From contig JADPXZ010000007.1 of the NCBI GenBank assembly GCA_019009955.1, forward strand, positions 4,287,501 to 4,351,500: a DNA stretch of 64,000 nt. Direction: 5' to 3'. Positions 32,029 to 45,094 of the stretch are shown piece by piece. The notes beneath the pieces were generated by a model. It was not told the origin of the DNA. It was given only the letters and a program-made list of their open reading frames with translations, and did not search any database. The position numbers were made by a program, and so were the translations under genes. Numbering within the stretch: the stretch's first letter is position 1; each line of letters starts with the position of its first letter. This stretch comes from Riptortus pedestris (Eukaryota > Arthropoda > Insecta > Hemiptera > Alydidae).

Positions 32029-34960
32029 CTCTCTCCTCTCTTCTCTCGCTCTCTCTCCTCCTCTCTCTTCTTCTGGGTCTCTCTCTTGTCTCTCTCTCTC
32101 TCACTCTCTCTCCCGCTCTCTCCCCTCACCCCCTCTCGCTCCCTCTCCCTCTCCCTCTCCTCTGCTCCCATTGTCCCTCGTCTCTCTTCACTCTCACCCT
32201 CTCTTTCACTTCTCTCCCTCTCACTCTCTCCCTGCTGTGGATATCTATCCCTCTTCCCTCTCCCTCTCCTCTCTCTCTCTCCTCTCTCTCGTACTCTCTA
32301 CCTTTGTTTGTTGTACCTCATCTCCTCTCTCTTCTCACTCTTCCTCCCTCTCCTCCTTCTCTCCTCTCCTTCCTCCTCTCATCTCCCCTCTCTCTCCTCT
32401 CTTCCTCTCTCCATGCACTCGTGTCTCTCTCGTCCCTCTCTCCCTCATCTCGTCTCTCCCTCCTCTCAGGTCCCTCTCCCTTCCTCCCTCCCTCTCTGCT
32501 GCTCTCTCCTCTCCTCATTCCCTGACTCTCCGCTCTCTCCCTCGTCTCCTCTCTCTTCGTCTCAAACTCCCCTCTCTCCCTCTCCCCCTCTTCCGAATCC
32601 CCTCGTCTCTCTCTTCTGCCCTCACTCTCTCCCTCTCTCCTGCTCTCGTCTCTCTCCCTCATCTCGTCTCATCCTCTCTCCTCGGGCCTTCTTCCTCGTA
32701 TTATCCTCCTGCACCCTCCTCTCTCCTCGTCTCTCATCTCACGCTCTCCCCTCTCGATCTCGTCTCTCCTCTCTCTACTTCTCTATCTCTCACATCTCTC
32801 TCTCTCTCTCTCATCTCCCCCACTCTCTCTCCCCCCTCGTCTTCCCCTCTCTCTCATCTCTCTCGGCTCTCTCTCTCTCATCCTCTCTGCCAGTCCATTC
32901 CACTCTCTCATTCTCCGTCTCTCCGTCTCTCTCTCAGTCTCCCCCCTCTCTGCTCACCCTCTCTCTCTCCCTCCCGCCTCCCCTCATCTCTTCCGATCAC
33001 TCCTCCTCCCCCCCCACAATCTCCCTCACTCACATATCCCTTACACATCCCTCTCCCGCTCTACGACCGTCTCCCCCCCCTCGGGCCGTCGACCAGCTCT
33101 CTCTCTACTCTCTCTCCACCCTCCTCCTCCCTCTCCCCTCCCTCTCCCTCTCACCTCTCAGCTCTCCCCCTCTCTTCTCTCTCCTCTACCCTACTCACTC
33201 TCTCTCTCTCTCTCTCTCGGCTCGTTGTCACTCCGTCGGATGATTCGTCAACCTCTCTCCCCTTCTCGTGCTCTTCTCCTCCTCCTTTCTCGTCTCTCTC
33301 TCTCCTCCTCACATCTCCTCTCGCCCCCACCCGCCCCCACTCTCTTCCATCTCTCTCATCCTCTCACTCACTCTCTCTCATCTCTCCATCCCCCTCTCAC
33401 CCTCCTCCTCTCCCCCCTCCTCCCTACTCACTCATCACTCTCCTCACCTCCCGCCCTCGCATCTCTCGCACCGTCCCCCTCCTCCCCCTCTCTCCCTCTA
33501 TCTCTCTCGTCTCTCAAATCCTCTCTCTCATCTATAGCTAGCCTCCATCTCACTCTCTCTCTCCTCTCGGGTCCTCCCCCGGTCTCTCCCTCTCAGTTAC
33601 GTCTCGGTAGGATCTCTGATTCCACTCAAACTCTCTCTCCTCTCTCCGAACCGACACAGTGTCTCTCTCTCCCTCCTCTCCATCTCCCGCCTCCCCTCTT
33701 CTCTCCCTCAACACTCTTCTCCCCCCCCCCTCTCGTCTCTCGTCTGCTCTCTCTGCACATCATCTCTCGTCTCTCTCCATCTCAATCTCTCAATCCTCTC
33801 TCTCCCACTACACTCCCCCCTCACCTCCATCTCTCCTCCCCTCGTCCTCCTCCCAACTTCATCACTCTCGTCTTCACTCCCTCTCCCCGCCCTCTCCCTC
33901 CGCTCTCTCGCTCCACTCTCCGTCATCTCTCACGTCCCCCCCCCACTCACTCCCCCCACTCTCTCTTCTCGTCTCTCTCTCTCTCACATTCTCTCAATCT
34001 CTCTCTCCACTCTCTCCATCTCCCACCTCCTCTCTCTCCGGACCACTCTCGTGTCTCATTCTCCCTGTCTCACTCTACTCTCTCTCGCAAGATCTCATCA
34101 GTCTCATCTCTCCCACCTCTCACTCTCTCTATCACCTCTTCTCTCTCTCCATCTCTCGTCATTCATCTCTCTCTCTCTCCCTCCCCCGTCATCATGCCCC
34201 CCCTCCTACTCTCTCTCTCACTCAACTGCCCCCCGCCCCCCCCCTCTCTCCTCCTCAAATTGTCGTCCCTTGTAACCATCCTATTCCGATTGCTGCACTT
34301 GCCCCCCCACCGCCTCTCGTCTCCCCTCGTCTCTCTCTCTCTCCACTCTCTCTCGTCTCGGTCTCCTCCCATCACTCTCCCTCATCTATGGGGCTACTCT
34401 CCTCTCGAAGCGACTCTCCTCTCTCTCTCACTCTCACCTTCGCCCCCCTCTCTCTCTCTCAACTCTTCTGCTCTCTCCCCTCCCCACTCTCTCCCTCTCT
34501 CTCTCTCTCCTCGTCTCATCCTCCTCATCACTCTCTCGGGCTCCCGCTCTCTCCTTTCCCCCCCTCCACTCTCTCACCTCTCCCCCGCACTCTCTCCTCT
34601 CGCTCTCCCCCTTCCCTCTCTCTCTCTCTCTCCCCCCCCTCTCTCCCTCTCTCCTCTCTCTCTCACTCGTCCTCGACTCAACCTCTCTCTCTCCCCCCCT
34701 CTCTCTCAACGTCTCTTCTCTCTCTCTCTCCTCTCTCACTCTCTCCCCCCCCTCTCTCTCTTCTCTCTCTCTCTCTCTCATCTCTCCCCCCCCCCCCCCC
34801 ACTCCTCTCCTCTCCTCTCTCTCCTCTCTCCCCCTTCCCCTCTCTTCTCTCTCTCTCGATCTCTCCTTCCCCCCGCTCGTCTCTCTCCATCTCTCTCTCA
34901 CTCCCCCACCCTCTCGCCCCCCCTCTCTCAGCCTCTCTCTCTCTCTCTCTCCGTCCTTTC
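31890..34960 (+). repeat. 3.1 kb CT-rich polypyrimidine tract
   Basis: Degenerate CTCTCC/CTCCCT repeats with almost only pyrimidines on the + strand, interrupted by a run of about 34 G (31993-32027) and scattered A. Very long Ser/Leu/Pro-rich frames occur in all three + frames, with Arg/Glu-rich shadows on the minus strand. The composition shows they are artefacts. Confidence 0.95.
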
Positions 34961-35335
34961 CATACTCCTAATTCTCTGTAAGGCTGTCAATCTCGATGCT
35001 GTAGGAGCTACTGTTACGCTTTTCCAGAACTATCCGTTGCTGTTTATCCGCTCCGAGCCGTTGCCTGCCATAACCGTTACCATTTCCCGCGCTAATCACA
35101 CCCTTTTTTTTGGCGGGTTAAATACTACATCTTCTCTCCCCGCCTAGGAGACACGTGCACAATGGCTTTTCACCACCATCTCTCCTCACTCGTGTCAAAC
35201 TTCTTAGATTACTAGGGAAGGCTAAGGCTATTTTCTGCAACGTTACGATCCTTGTCTTACTACACAGTCCTTTCTCTATTCAATGAAAAACCCTTGTTAA
35301 AAACTGTTGTAATAATGTTTGAAAAATATTGTACA
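34961..35335. other. Unassigned sequence after the CT tract
   Basis: A mixed-composition 370 bp stretch (AAGGCTGTCAATCTCGATGC...). Open on the + strand to 35147 only as a continuation of the CT frame. No domain recognised and no acceptor-donor pair with matching phase. Confidence 0.35.
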
Positions 35336-36250
35336 AATTAACACCCTTAATATTATGCTCTATACATTCAAAAAAGTATATAACAACAATTAGTAAGCAT
35401 CAATAAGTTCAAAAACAAGATAATTACTATAACATTTTACTCTCAGACCTCATAATAACGGAGATATTTGGAATTTTTGTTGCAAATAGGCTAAAAATAG
35501 ATTTGGTCTGAGGACTAACCTCCTTTGTGCAACGCCTTAAACTAAAAAAATGCAAATGTCGCGGATAATATTTACGATATGGAATAAAGTTGCATATAAA
35601 CAGACAATTGTAGTAGCAACAATAGTTCAACAAGATTTTGGTTCTATAACTATTTTAACCTTCTCAGGCTCATGAATAAACGGAGATATTTGGAATCTAG
35701 GCTAAAATAAATAGAATAGAATTAGGGGTCTGGGATACTTTACCCTTATACAAACTTTAAAGAAAAACGCTAATATCTCCCGGTTTATATACATAGAAAA
35801 AAAGTGCATATAACAACAAATGTGACATCAATATTCACAACAAGATTTGGTCTATAACATTTTTACTCCAGACTCATAATAGACGGTAAATTTTGGAAAT
35901 TTTTGTCATAAGTAGCTAATAAAGTCCGTCACGCAGGGGCTGCGTTAACTAAGCAGATTTCTCACGTGTACCACATATTTGCCTTGAGGGAAATCAGCTA
36001 TTGAGGTCGTACTCGTGACGCGATTTGAGAAACATTTCTTCAAATGACCATCGATCCTAGTCTGGAGATGACCAAAATGAGCTACGTTCAAAACTGTATA
36101 TTATATAACCTCTCAGAGCTGTAAAATATTAATTTTATTGCAAACTATTTACTATATCTAGTACTGTAATTTATAAAGCAGGCATATTAATTGTTATCTC
36201 AAATCACACATCAAATTCTAGTTATCACATCTAGAAATGCTTTGTCTGAT
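35336..36250 (-). repeat. Core-A repeats and a core-B tail, inverted, error-rich
   Basis: Three minus-strand core-A units at about 35370, 35590 and 35800 (GCATCAATAAGTTCAAAAAC, ATAATAACGGAGATATTTGG). They are followed by CCGTCACGCAGGGGCTGCG and the reverse complement of the core-B tail (AAACTATTTACTATATCTAG). Confidence 0.75.
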
Positions 36251-36289
36251 CCAAAATATTTGGTAATTTGGGCTAAAGGGAGGGTTTAA

Positions 36290-37315
36290 ACACTTTTTGA
36301 AGTATATAACCCCGGTACAAGACGAAATATTTATTGAAGTGAAAACAATTCTTTATGGCACGTTGTGCAAGCCCGTAAGGAAGCATTTTGCGGGAGAGGA
36401 AAAAAGTATGGAAATCGCGGACAAGAAAAAGTAAAAAAACAACAAACAAATATAAAAAACCAGCTCTGGCCACCGCCACCGCTAGTACTAAGGATTAGGA
36501 AATAAAATCATATGGTAATTATAATAACCTAATCATTTGCATAGTATATTTACAAATTGATGTGAAAACCTTTTCTTTAGGCACGTTGTGCAGGCCCGTA
36601 AGGAAGGCCATTTGCGGGAGAGGAAAAAAAAGTATGAAAATCGCGACAAAAAACCGCGCCACCGCCACCTCCGCTTAGTACTAAGGTTTAGAAATAAAAA
36701 TCAATATGGTATTTTATAAATAACCAATCATTATGATAAGTTTATTTACAATTGAAGTGAAAAACTGTCTTTAAAAGTTAGGGCCACGTTGTGCACCCCG
36801 TAAGGAAGCATTTGCGGGAGAAGGAAAAAAGTAAAATGAAATCGCGACAAACGAGGCGCAACCACCCGCCACCCCGCTAGTACTAAAGGTTTAGAAAATA
36901 AAATCAAATATGGTATTTTATAACCTAATTCATTTGATAGTTTTATTTACAAATGAAGTGAAAACTTCATTTAGGAGAAAGGCCACGTTTGTGCAACCCC
37001 GTAAGGAAGCATTTTGCGGGAGAGGAAAAAAGTTGAATGAAATATTCGCGACCAAGACCGGCCCACCGCCCAACACAGAGACCCTGCCCAACCGCTAAGT
37101 ACTAAGGTTTAGAAATAAAAAATCGATATGGTATTTTATAACCTAATCATTTGATATGTTTTAATTATACAATTGAAGTGAAAAGTTTCTTTAAGGGCAC
37201 GTTGTGCAGACAGAAGTCCACGTAAAGGAAAGCATTTGCGGGAGAGGAAAAAAAAAGTATGTAATATGGCGACAAAACCTGCCAAAACCGCCACCGCTAG
37301 TAACTCCAACTCAAA
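36290..37315 (+). repeat. Tandem repeat, about 185-190 bp, five copies
   Basis: Each unit has GCACGTTGTGCAGCCCGTAA, GGAAGCATTTGCGGGAGAGG, AAATCGCGACAAAAACC, CCGCCACCGCTAGTACTAAG and ATGGTATTTTATAACCTAAT. The units begin near 36355, 36580, 36780, 36975 and 37195. They differ mainly by one-base insertions. A short minus-strand frame (36273-36479) is not supported. Confidence 0.85.
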
Positions 37316-38095
37316 GCTAAAGGATGCTTCTTTTTCTCTTCATAATCCTTGCCTGAACCAAATTAGCTAGAAGTTTTCGTTCGCATATTCCAATTTTAAA
37401 GAAGGACAAAAACCAGCAATCATTTTCGTTCACAGATACCATATATCTAACCCCATTTTTTAACAATCATAGATATTTTAACAATCCGAAGTTTTAAAAA
37501 TAAAAAATAAATTCGAATATTTTAAATAAATAAATAACGAATATTTAAATAAATTATTCCGATATTTAAATAAATTCCGAATCCAAAACTGTATTGTATG
37601 CGCTTACTTTAGGCTAACCATATACCGATTGGTATCAGTTTTAGAAATTGGTGATGGAAATGCTGGCAGTGATGATTGGTGGCAAGAGTTGTTGAAAATT
37701 ATGGATAGACATTTGATTTTTTCGTGAACGTGTACTTAACTTATTTTTGTAATAGCATTTTGTAATAATTCTGAAATATGTAATTAATTATATTTTTTTT
37801 CCTTTTATGTCAAAATAACTGAAATAATTATGTATAGGTATTTTAATAATATTGATAAATTGATAAATTAAAACAATTCGTGGGTACACAGTAATTATTT
37901 TTTTTTTATCACTATTATTTTTTAGTCATTTCATATTATTTTCCATGTAAAATAAAATAGAAACATAAACTGTTACTTTTTGAATAAATAACTAAGAAAT
38001 ATTTTTAAAATAAGACTTCGTAAAAAAAAATTTCTAAGCAAAGGTGGCAAAAATATGAGCGATCAAAGCTAAAGGAGTTTACACTTCTAATGACC
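37316..38095. other. Unassigned AT-rich sequence
   Basis: AT-rich with AATATTTAAATAAAT-type words. No coding or known repeat recognised. Confidence 0.35.
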
Positions 38096-38114
38096 GGCAG
38101 TCCCTCCTGACTGT

Positions 38115-38385
38115 TTTTTTTTTTTTATTTAACGGTCCAGTTTATTAATGCTACAATGGCAATCGGAATCGGGCGGAGCCGGGCCGGTTAATCATCTACA
38201 GGTTACCGGACCCTTTTCTGTATCCTAAGTCCAGGCTGGGACTAATGAGTTATATTCAATGAGTCCTGTCACTAAATAAAACTTTTCATACATTTTCTAC
38301 GCCCCCGGGCGGGAATCGAAAACGAAAAACCCGCCACCTCCAGAGGTCCTGGACCACTGAGAACTTGTAGAGGAATTTTTTTTCT
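38115..38385 (-). mobile_element. tRNA-derived SINE with poly-A tail
   Basis: On the minus strand the head reads TCTCAGTGGTCCAGGA (A-box-like) and, about 35 bp later, GTTTTCGATTCCCGCCCG (B-box-like): two internal RNA polymerase III promoter boxes in tRNA order. A body of about 190 bp follows (AACCGGCCCGGCTCCGCCCG, GCTACAATGGCAATCGG on the + strand). It ends in AAATAAAAAAAAAAAAA at 38117-38135. The head, body and tail order is that of a tRNA-derived SINE. Target duplications are not clear. Confidence 0.75.
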
Positions 38386-38399
38386 TTCCTCCGGAAAAA

Positions 38400-38890
38400 A
38401 ACCTACTCCAAAATATCTCCGTTATTATACGTCGGATTCGAAAAATTGTACATAACCCAATCTTATTGCAAACTAAAATTTCCTATAAATATTGTTATAT
38501 ATACATTTATTCTCTATCTTGGAATATTAGCCGAGATATTTGCATTTTTATCAGTTTTCATCCTCGAGCAAAGCCCCACTTCCTCTGCTCCACTCCTGCT
38601 CGTGTCACAGTAAAGCAATACTTCTGTTATATAAAATAAACCGCATTACTTCCAAGCTTAAATAATATACTCAAAAATATTGTTCGAGAACCTTTATTAT
38701 ACGAGTTCATTAGACTACTTCGAGAGACCCTTTATTATACGAGTTTCTTGGACTACTAACAATTTGGAATTGAATTCAGATAAATTAATTCTGCTTCATT
38801 ATAAATTACAGTACTAGATTATAGTAAATAGTTTTGCAATAAAATTAATATAGTTATATTCTTGGATTATATTTTCAGGTAATTGTTTTT
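38400..38890 (+). repeat. Core-B repeat with tail, error-rich
   Basis: AAAATATCTCCGTTATTATAC, CCAATCTTATTGCAAACTAA, GAATATTAGCCGAGATATTT, then the tail with CTCGAGCAAAGCCCCACT and AATAAACCGCATTACTTCC. Confidence 0.8.
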
Positions 38891-39575
38891 ATTTCTGTAA
38901 ATCGATAGAATAATTGGTAACCATAACTCCAACTGAAATGAGTGAAGAAAGTGAAAACATTTATTTGCAATAGATAGAGTGAAGACAAGGTAATCACTTT
39001 GGTTCACTAGTGAAGAAAGTGAATTGCCTTCTTAATTAGTAATAAGTATAAATTAAAAAAATAATTTGAAGTTGGAAATTAAATGCTTTTTTTAAAATGT
39101 TTCTCAACATTGTAGAAGAATTTATTTATAAAAAACAAAATAAATTGAAATGTGAATGAATTAATTGGTAGAAATAATCCATAAATATTTTAAAATTTAA
39201 ATATAATAATAATTAAACCTTCCTTGTTTATAGCGTGTTGCACTTGTTTATATAATCTGCAACTACTTGACAATCATCACTAAGTTGTTTTATAACTATG
39301 CTTATAACCTGCCAACAACGATGCTTATAACCTACCAACAACATACCCAAATCTAGTACAACATCCTAATTTTGTTCCATATTCTGCTTAGATCTTGATC
39401 ATGTAAAATTACACGATTACAGAAAAAATTTAAATATTACATCGTTGACAAAAGTAGAATTTACAACTCTCGTCAAATTACCAGACTTCGCTTCGCGCTC
39501 GTGGTGCTAAACGTTTCACTCGAGTTGTAAAATGATCTACTTTCGTCACTTGGATAATAAATAACTATTATTGGA
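38891..39575 (-). mobile_element. MITE-like repeat, family G, inverted copy
   Basis: Reverse complement of 7266-7936: ATCGATAGAATAATTGGTAA, GAGTGAAGAAAGTGAAAACA, and at the far end TTTCGTCACTTGGATAATAA followed by ATAACTA, which is one arm of the terminal hairpin. Confidence 0.7.
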
Positions 39576-39815
39576 CTAGTTATCGTAATTATTGGTTGCA
39601 AAAATTACTGGAGGCTGGAGTTGGGCGTTTGACTTAGAACTATTTGACTTTTGACTGGAGCTGGATAAGGAGAGCATCATCTTCTGTTTTTGTTCTCCTT
39701 ATCCTGAATGAGATGGACACATTGGAGTGAGAGAGAGAGAGGAAACGGAGCCAGCTGCCTCCCACCGCTAACGTATTTCTTATGATACTAATTATCCTGG
39801 CAACGGTCACTCTAG
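39576..39815. other. Unassigned sequence
   Basis: Holds ATCCTGGCAACGGTCACTC, related to the CAACGGTCACT word near 42240, 42820 and 44145. No coding recognised. Confidence 0.35.
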
Positions 39816-39819
39816 CTAG

Positions 39820-39870
<51 letters not shown>

Positions 39871-39945
39871 TCTCTCCCTCTCTCACCTCCCACTCGTCTC
39901 TCTCTCTCTACCTCTCTCCCATCTCTCTCCTCTATCTCTCTCCCT

Positions 39946-39977
<32 letters not shown>

Positions 39978-40345
39978 AACTCTCCCACTTTCTCTCTCTA
40001 TCTCTCTCCCTCCCCCCCCTCTCACTCTCTCTCTCTCTCTCCTCTCTCTACCCTCCCCCTCTCTCTCTCAATCCTCTCTCCCTCCCCCCCCCTCTCGTCT
40101 CTCTCTCTCTCTCTCTCTCTCCCTCCCTCTCTCTCTCCTCTCTCTTCTCCTCTCTCTCGTTCTCTCTTCTCTCTCTCTCCTCTAAACCTCCCCCTCCTCC
40201 CTCTAATCTCTCTCCCTCCCCCCCCCCCCCTCTCTCTCTCTTCTTCTCTCTCTCTCTCTCTCTCCTCTACCTCTCTCTCTCTCTAACCTCCCCCTCTCAT
40301 CTCTCTATCTCTCTCTCCCTCCTCCCCCCCCCCTCGCTCTCACTC

Positions 40346-40376
<31 letters not shown>

Positions 40377-40383
40377 ACCTCCC

Positions 40384-40419
<36 letters not shown>

Positions 40420-40621
40420 TCCATCTCTCTCATCTCTCATCTCTCTCTCTCTCTCTCTCTCTCTTTCCTCCCTCTCTCTCCCTCTCTCTCTCTCTCACTC
40501 TCCCTCTCTCTTCCCTATCTCTCTCTCACTCTCCTCACATCTCTCTCTCTCTCTCTCTCCTCCCTCTCTCTCTCTCTCTCTAACCTCCCCCCTCTCTCTC
40601 TATCTCTCTCTCCTCCCCCAC

Positions 40622-40653
<32 letters not shown>

Positions 40654-40677
40654 AACTCCCTCTCTCTCTCTCTCTCA

Positions 40678-40714
<37 letters not shown>

Positions 40715-40823
40715 CACTCTACCTCCCCCTCTGCTCCTCTTTACTCTCTCTCTCATCTCTAACTCTCTCCCTCTCCCCCCCCCCCCTCTCTCTCTCTTTC
40801 TCTCTCTCACCCCCTCTCCCTCT

Positions 40824-40858
<35 letters not shown>

Positions 40859-41515
40859 CTCACATCTCTCTCTCTCTCTCTATCTTTTCTCTCTCTCTCT
40901 CTCTCTCTCTACCTCTCCCTCCTCTCTCTCTCTCATCTCGCCTCTCCTCCGTCTCTCTCTCTCTCAACTCAACCTCTCTCTCCTCTCTCTTAATCTATCT
41001 CTCTCATCTCTCTCTCCACACTCTCTCTCTCCTCTCTCTCCTCTCTCTCTCTCTCTCTCCTACTACCTCCCTCTCTCTCTCTCTCCTCTCTACCTCCCCC
41101 CTCTCTCTCTATCTTCTCTCCCTCCCCCCCCCTCCTCTCTCTCTCTCTCTCCTTCTCACTCTACCCTCCCTCTCTCTCTCTCTCTCCCTCTCTCTATCTC
41201 TCTCTCTCTCTCATCTCCCTCTCTCTCTTTCTCTCTCTCTCTCTTTCTCACTCACTCTCTCTCTCTCCTCTCTCTCCCTCTCTCTTCTCTCCCTCTCGCT
41301 CTCATCTCTCCTCTCTCTACTCCTCTCTCTCTCTCTCTCTTCTCTCTCCTCCCCCTCTTCCCCTCCCCGCCCTCTTTCTCTCTCTCTCTCTCCCCTCTCC
41401 CTCCTCTCTCCTCTCCCCTCTCTCTCTCTCTCTCTATCTCTTCTCTCCCCTCTCTCTCTTCTCTCTCTCTCTCTCTCTCTCTCCACACACATCGACACAC
41501 ACAACACACCACACA
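39820..41515 (+). repeat. 1.7 kb (CT)n-rich polypyrimidine tract
   Basis: CTCTCT with periodic CCTCCCCCCCC and ACCTCC blocks (for example at 39945, 40010, 40085, 40215 and 40325), ending in a short CA-rich stretch (41482-41522). All open frames across it are compositional artefacts. Confidence 0.95.
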
Positions 41516-41529
41516 CACACCACCTCTCA

Positions 41530-42423
41530 GTCCTCCCTTTATCAATATCAGGATCGTTATCGCATGCATTTGTTAACACTATCAGCTAGCTATTTATCAT
41601 GCTAGCTAATCTTATAATCTAATTATCCAGGCCAACAAATCTCCGGGTTGGCTACAGATACTCAGTAGATATCCACCATTTCCTCTCTCTCTCCACACAG
41701 GGCCATCTCTCAGCCCCTTACTCACTATCAGATCGTTATCAGCTGCACATTGGAATAAACACTATCAGCTTTGCTATATCTTTATAATCTAATTATCCAG
41801 GGGGCACAAATGCTTCCGGCTGGTGTCAGATACTGGAAATATCCCTCAGGCCCCTCTCTTTCATTACACACAGGCCATCTTCTCAGCTCCTTATCAATAT
41901 CAGATTCGTTTTTATCCAGTCTTCCATTGAAAACACTAACAGCTTGCTATATCTTATAAATCTAATTATCCAGGCACAATCTCTGGCTGGATACAGATGA
42001 CTGGTGATAGGTCCACCATTTCCCTCTCTCTCTTCACACACAACCTCTTAAGGGGCCCCTTATCAATCGTAGCCTGTTATTCAGCTGCATTGATAACACA
42101 TATCAGTCCCTGCTATCAGCCTTTTTTTGTAATTTCTACTATTTACAAGAAGACCATCTCTAAAGAGAGAACGGAGATCTCGTTCCATCTTATTACTTCT
42201 TACTTCCATTCCTAATTTTATGGTTAGTCCAACGGCCACTAAGTTCTCCCCTCCCTCCTCTCGCTACACCCTTTACTTCTCTCTCTCACACAGACAAGCC
42301 ATCTCTCAGAGCCCCTTATCAATATCAGAATTCGTTATCCAGCTGCCATTGATAAACCTATCAGCTTGCTATATCTTAACAATCGATTATCCAGGGCAAC
42401 AATCTCTGGCTGGATACAGATAA

Positions 42424-42457
<34 letters not shown>

Positions 42458-42960
42458 AGATATCCATCATTTCCTCTCTCATACACACAGACCATCTCTC
42501 AGCTCCTTATCAATATCAGATCGTTATCAGCTGCATTGATAACACTATCAGCTTGCTATATCTTATAATCTAATTATCCAGGCACAATCTCTGGCTGGAT
42601 ACAGATACTGGAGATATCCACCATTTCCTCTCTCTCTCTCACATACATCTCTAAGGCCCTTATCAGTTGCAGCCTGTTATCAGCTGCATTGATAACACTA
42701 TCAGTCTGCTATCAGCCTTTTTTTGTATTTCTACTATTTACAAGAAGACATCTCTAAAGAGAGAACGAGATCTCATTCCATCTTACTTCTTACTTCCATC
42801 CTAATTTTATGGTTAGTCAACGGTCACTAGTTCTCTCCTTCTCTCGCTCTCGCTTTACTTCTCTCACACACACACCTCTATGGCCCTTATCAGTTGCAGC
42901 CTGTTATCAGCTGCATTGATAACACTATCAGTCTGCTATCGGCCATGCTGCAGTCTTCTG
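41530..42960 (+). repeat. Tandem array with two alternating unit types (about 150-250 bp)
   Basis: GATCGTTATCAGCTGCATTG followed by ATAACACTATCAG recurs about eight times (near 41550, 41735, 41910, 42075, 42330, 42520, 42680 and 42905). One unit type continues CTTGCTATATCTTATAATC, ATTATCCAGGCACAATCTC and GATATCCACCATTTCC. The other continues CTGCTATCAGCCTTTTTTTG, TTTACAAGAAGACATCTC and GGTTAGTCAACGGTCACTAG. Early copies are full of one-base insertions and later ones are clean. Confidence 0.85.
42425..42456 (+). repeat. Poly-C run (32 C)
   Basis: Uninterrupted C within a tandem unit whose other copies read ACAGATACTGGAGATATCC at this point. It marks the change from error-rich to clean sequence. 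Confidence 0.95.
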
Positions 42961-43099
42961 TCCTTTACTATACAATGCTTGCTCTCTCCGTCTCTTGCAA
43001 TTCCTACCTTGTCAGAACGAGAGAGAAGTATGTTCCATCTTGCTTCTTCGAACCTAATTATACGTCTAGTCCCCTCCTATCTCTTTCTGTCTTAATATG

Positions 43100-43428
43100 C
43101 CTCTCTATCTCGCAAGGAGTTAAATTAAGTTGATAATTCAATATAAGCTTGTTGAGCAGCTAATCTCGAAAGGTTAAACACACACTGCCTTCTTTTATGT
43201 ACCACAACAATGACCTAAGTGATATTTATCGTGTTTTCAGCAGCTACAATTTAAGGACAATGCTTTCCTTGTGCCAACTGGCTCAGCTCTCGTTCTCACT
43301 CCATATTTCTCTGTTCTATGTCCATCTTCGGATTAACTTGGCAAATTCGTGAAAATAGTTAGTTGAACACAAAATGTTCATGGTGAGCATAAGGGGCCTC
43401 CCTTTTTCATGGAGATGAAAGGTTCATA

Positions 43429-43430
<2 letters not shown>
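43100..43430. other. Unassigned sequence
   Basis: Includes ATCGTGTTTTCAG (acceptor-like), but no phase-compatible coding follows. Confidence 0.3.
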
Positions 43431-44121
<691 letters not shown>

Positions 44122-44374
44122 TCCATCCTAATTATCCTCCCAGTCAACGGTCACTCTCTCACTCGCCCCCTATCACCCTCTCCCTCCCTCCCTTATCACT
44201 TCCTGCTCCCACTGATAACACCATCAGGTGTTGCACATGCTTCACCATTCTGCCCTCAACTTAAATTTCTATTCTATTTTTCTTCCAAGACAGAGACAGG
44301 GAGAGTATGTGTGTGTGAGAGAAAAAGAGAGCGAGTGAGTGAGAGAGAAAGGACGACATGTACAGGCGTGGCGG

Positions 44375-45035
44375 ACTTTTTTTGTTCTATATTCCCATTA
44401 AACTGTCAATGTAAAATAAATTTTGAACACTTTGGCAAAGAAAGTGGATAGCAATATTGGTCTGTAACTGTTCAGAGAAATAGAGAAATATCTCCGTTAC
44501 TATGCGTCGGATCGAAAAATTGTACATAACCAATCTTATTGCAAATTAAATTTCCTATAAATATTGTTATATACATTTATTCTCTATCTTGAATATTAGC
44601 CGAGATGTTTGCATTTTTATTAAATCTGGGCGGGCAACTGACGAATGAGTTTCCCGCCGAAAGCTAGTTGTGTGCTTTGCCGTAACTGTTCGGCTCTCGT
44701 ATGGAGATTTCTCGTGCATAAATTATAACGAGGTCACGATGAAAAAACAAACTGGTGATATGACTCATAAAGATGAACTATAGAATGAGATAATTAAATT
44801 CCGTCACGCAGGGGCTGCGTAAACTAAGCAGATTATTTATGTTCATCCCCTGCGTGACAGACGTTTTTCATTATCTTGATTATTAACCGAGATATTTGTT
44901 TTGTAGCAGATTTGCCTTGAGGGAAATCAGCTATTGAGGTTGTACTCCTGACTGTAATTTCGGAATTTTTCTTCATATGTACATCGATCCTGACTTGTAG
45001 ATGACGAAATGAGGTCCGTTCAAAACTATCTATAT

Positions 45036-45094
<59 letters not shown>

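Noticed and set aside
31817..35147. Open frames up to 640 codons (Ser/Leu/Pro-rich) and Arg/Glu-rich shadows
   Set aside because: Produced by the CT-rich tract. No start context, domain or splice evidence.
39782..41579. Ser/Leu and Arg/Glu frames
   Set aside because: CT microsatellite artefacts. The same applies to 43407-44451, 52188-52580 and 54113-55096.
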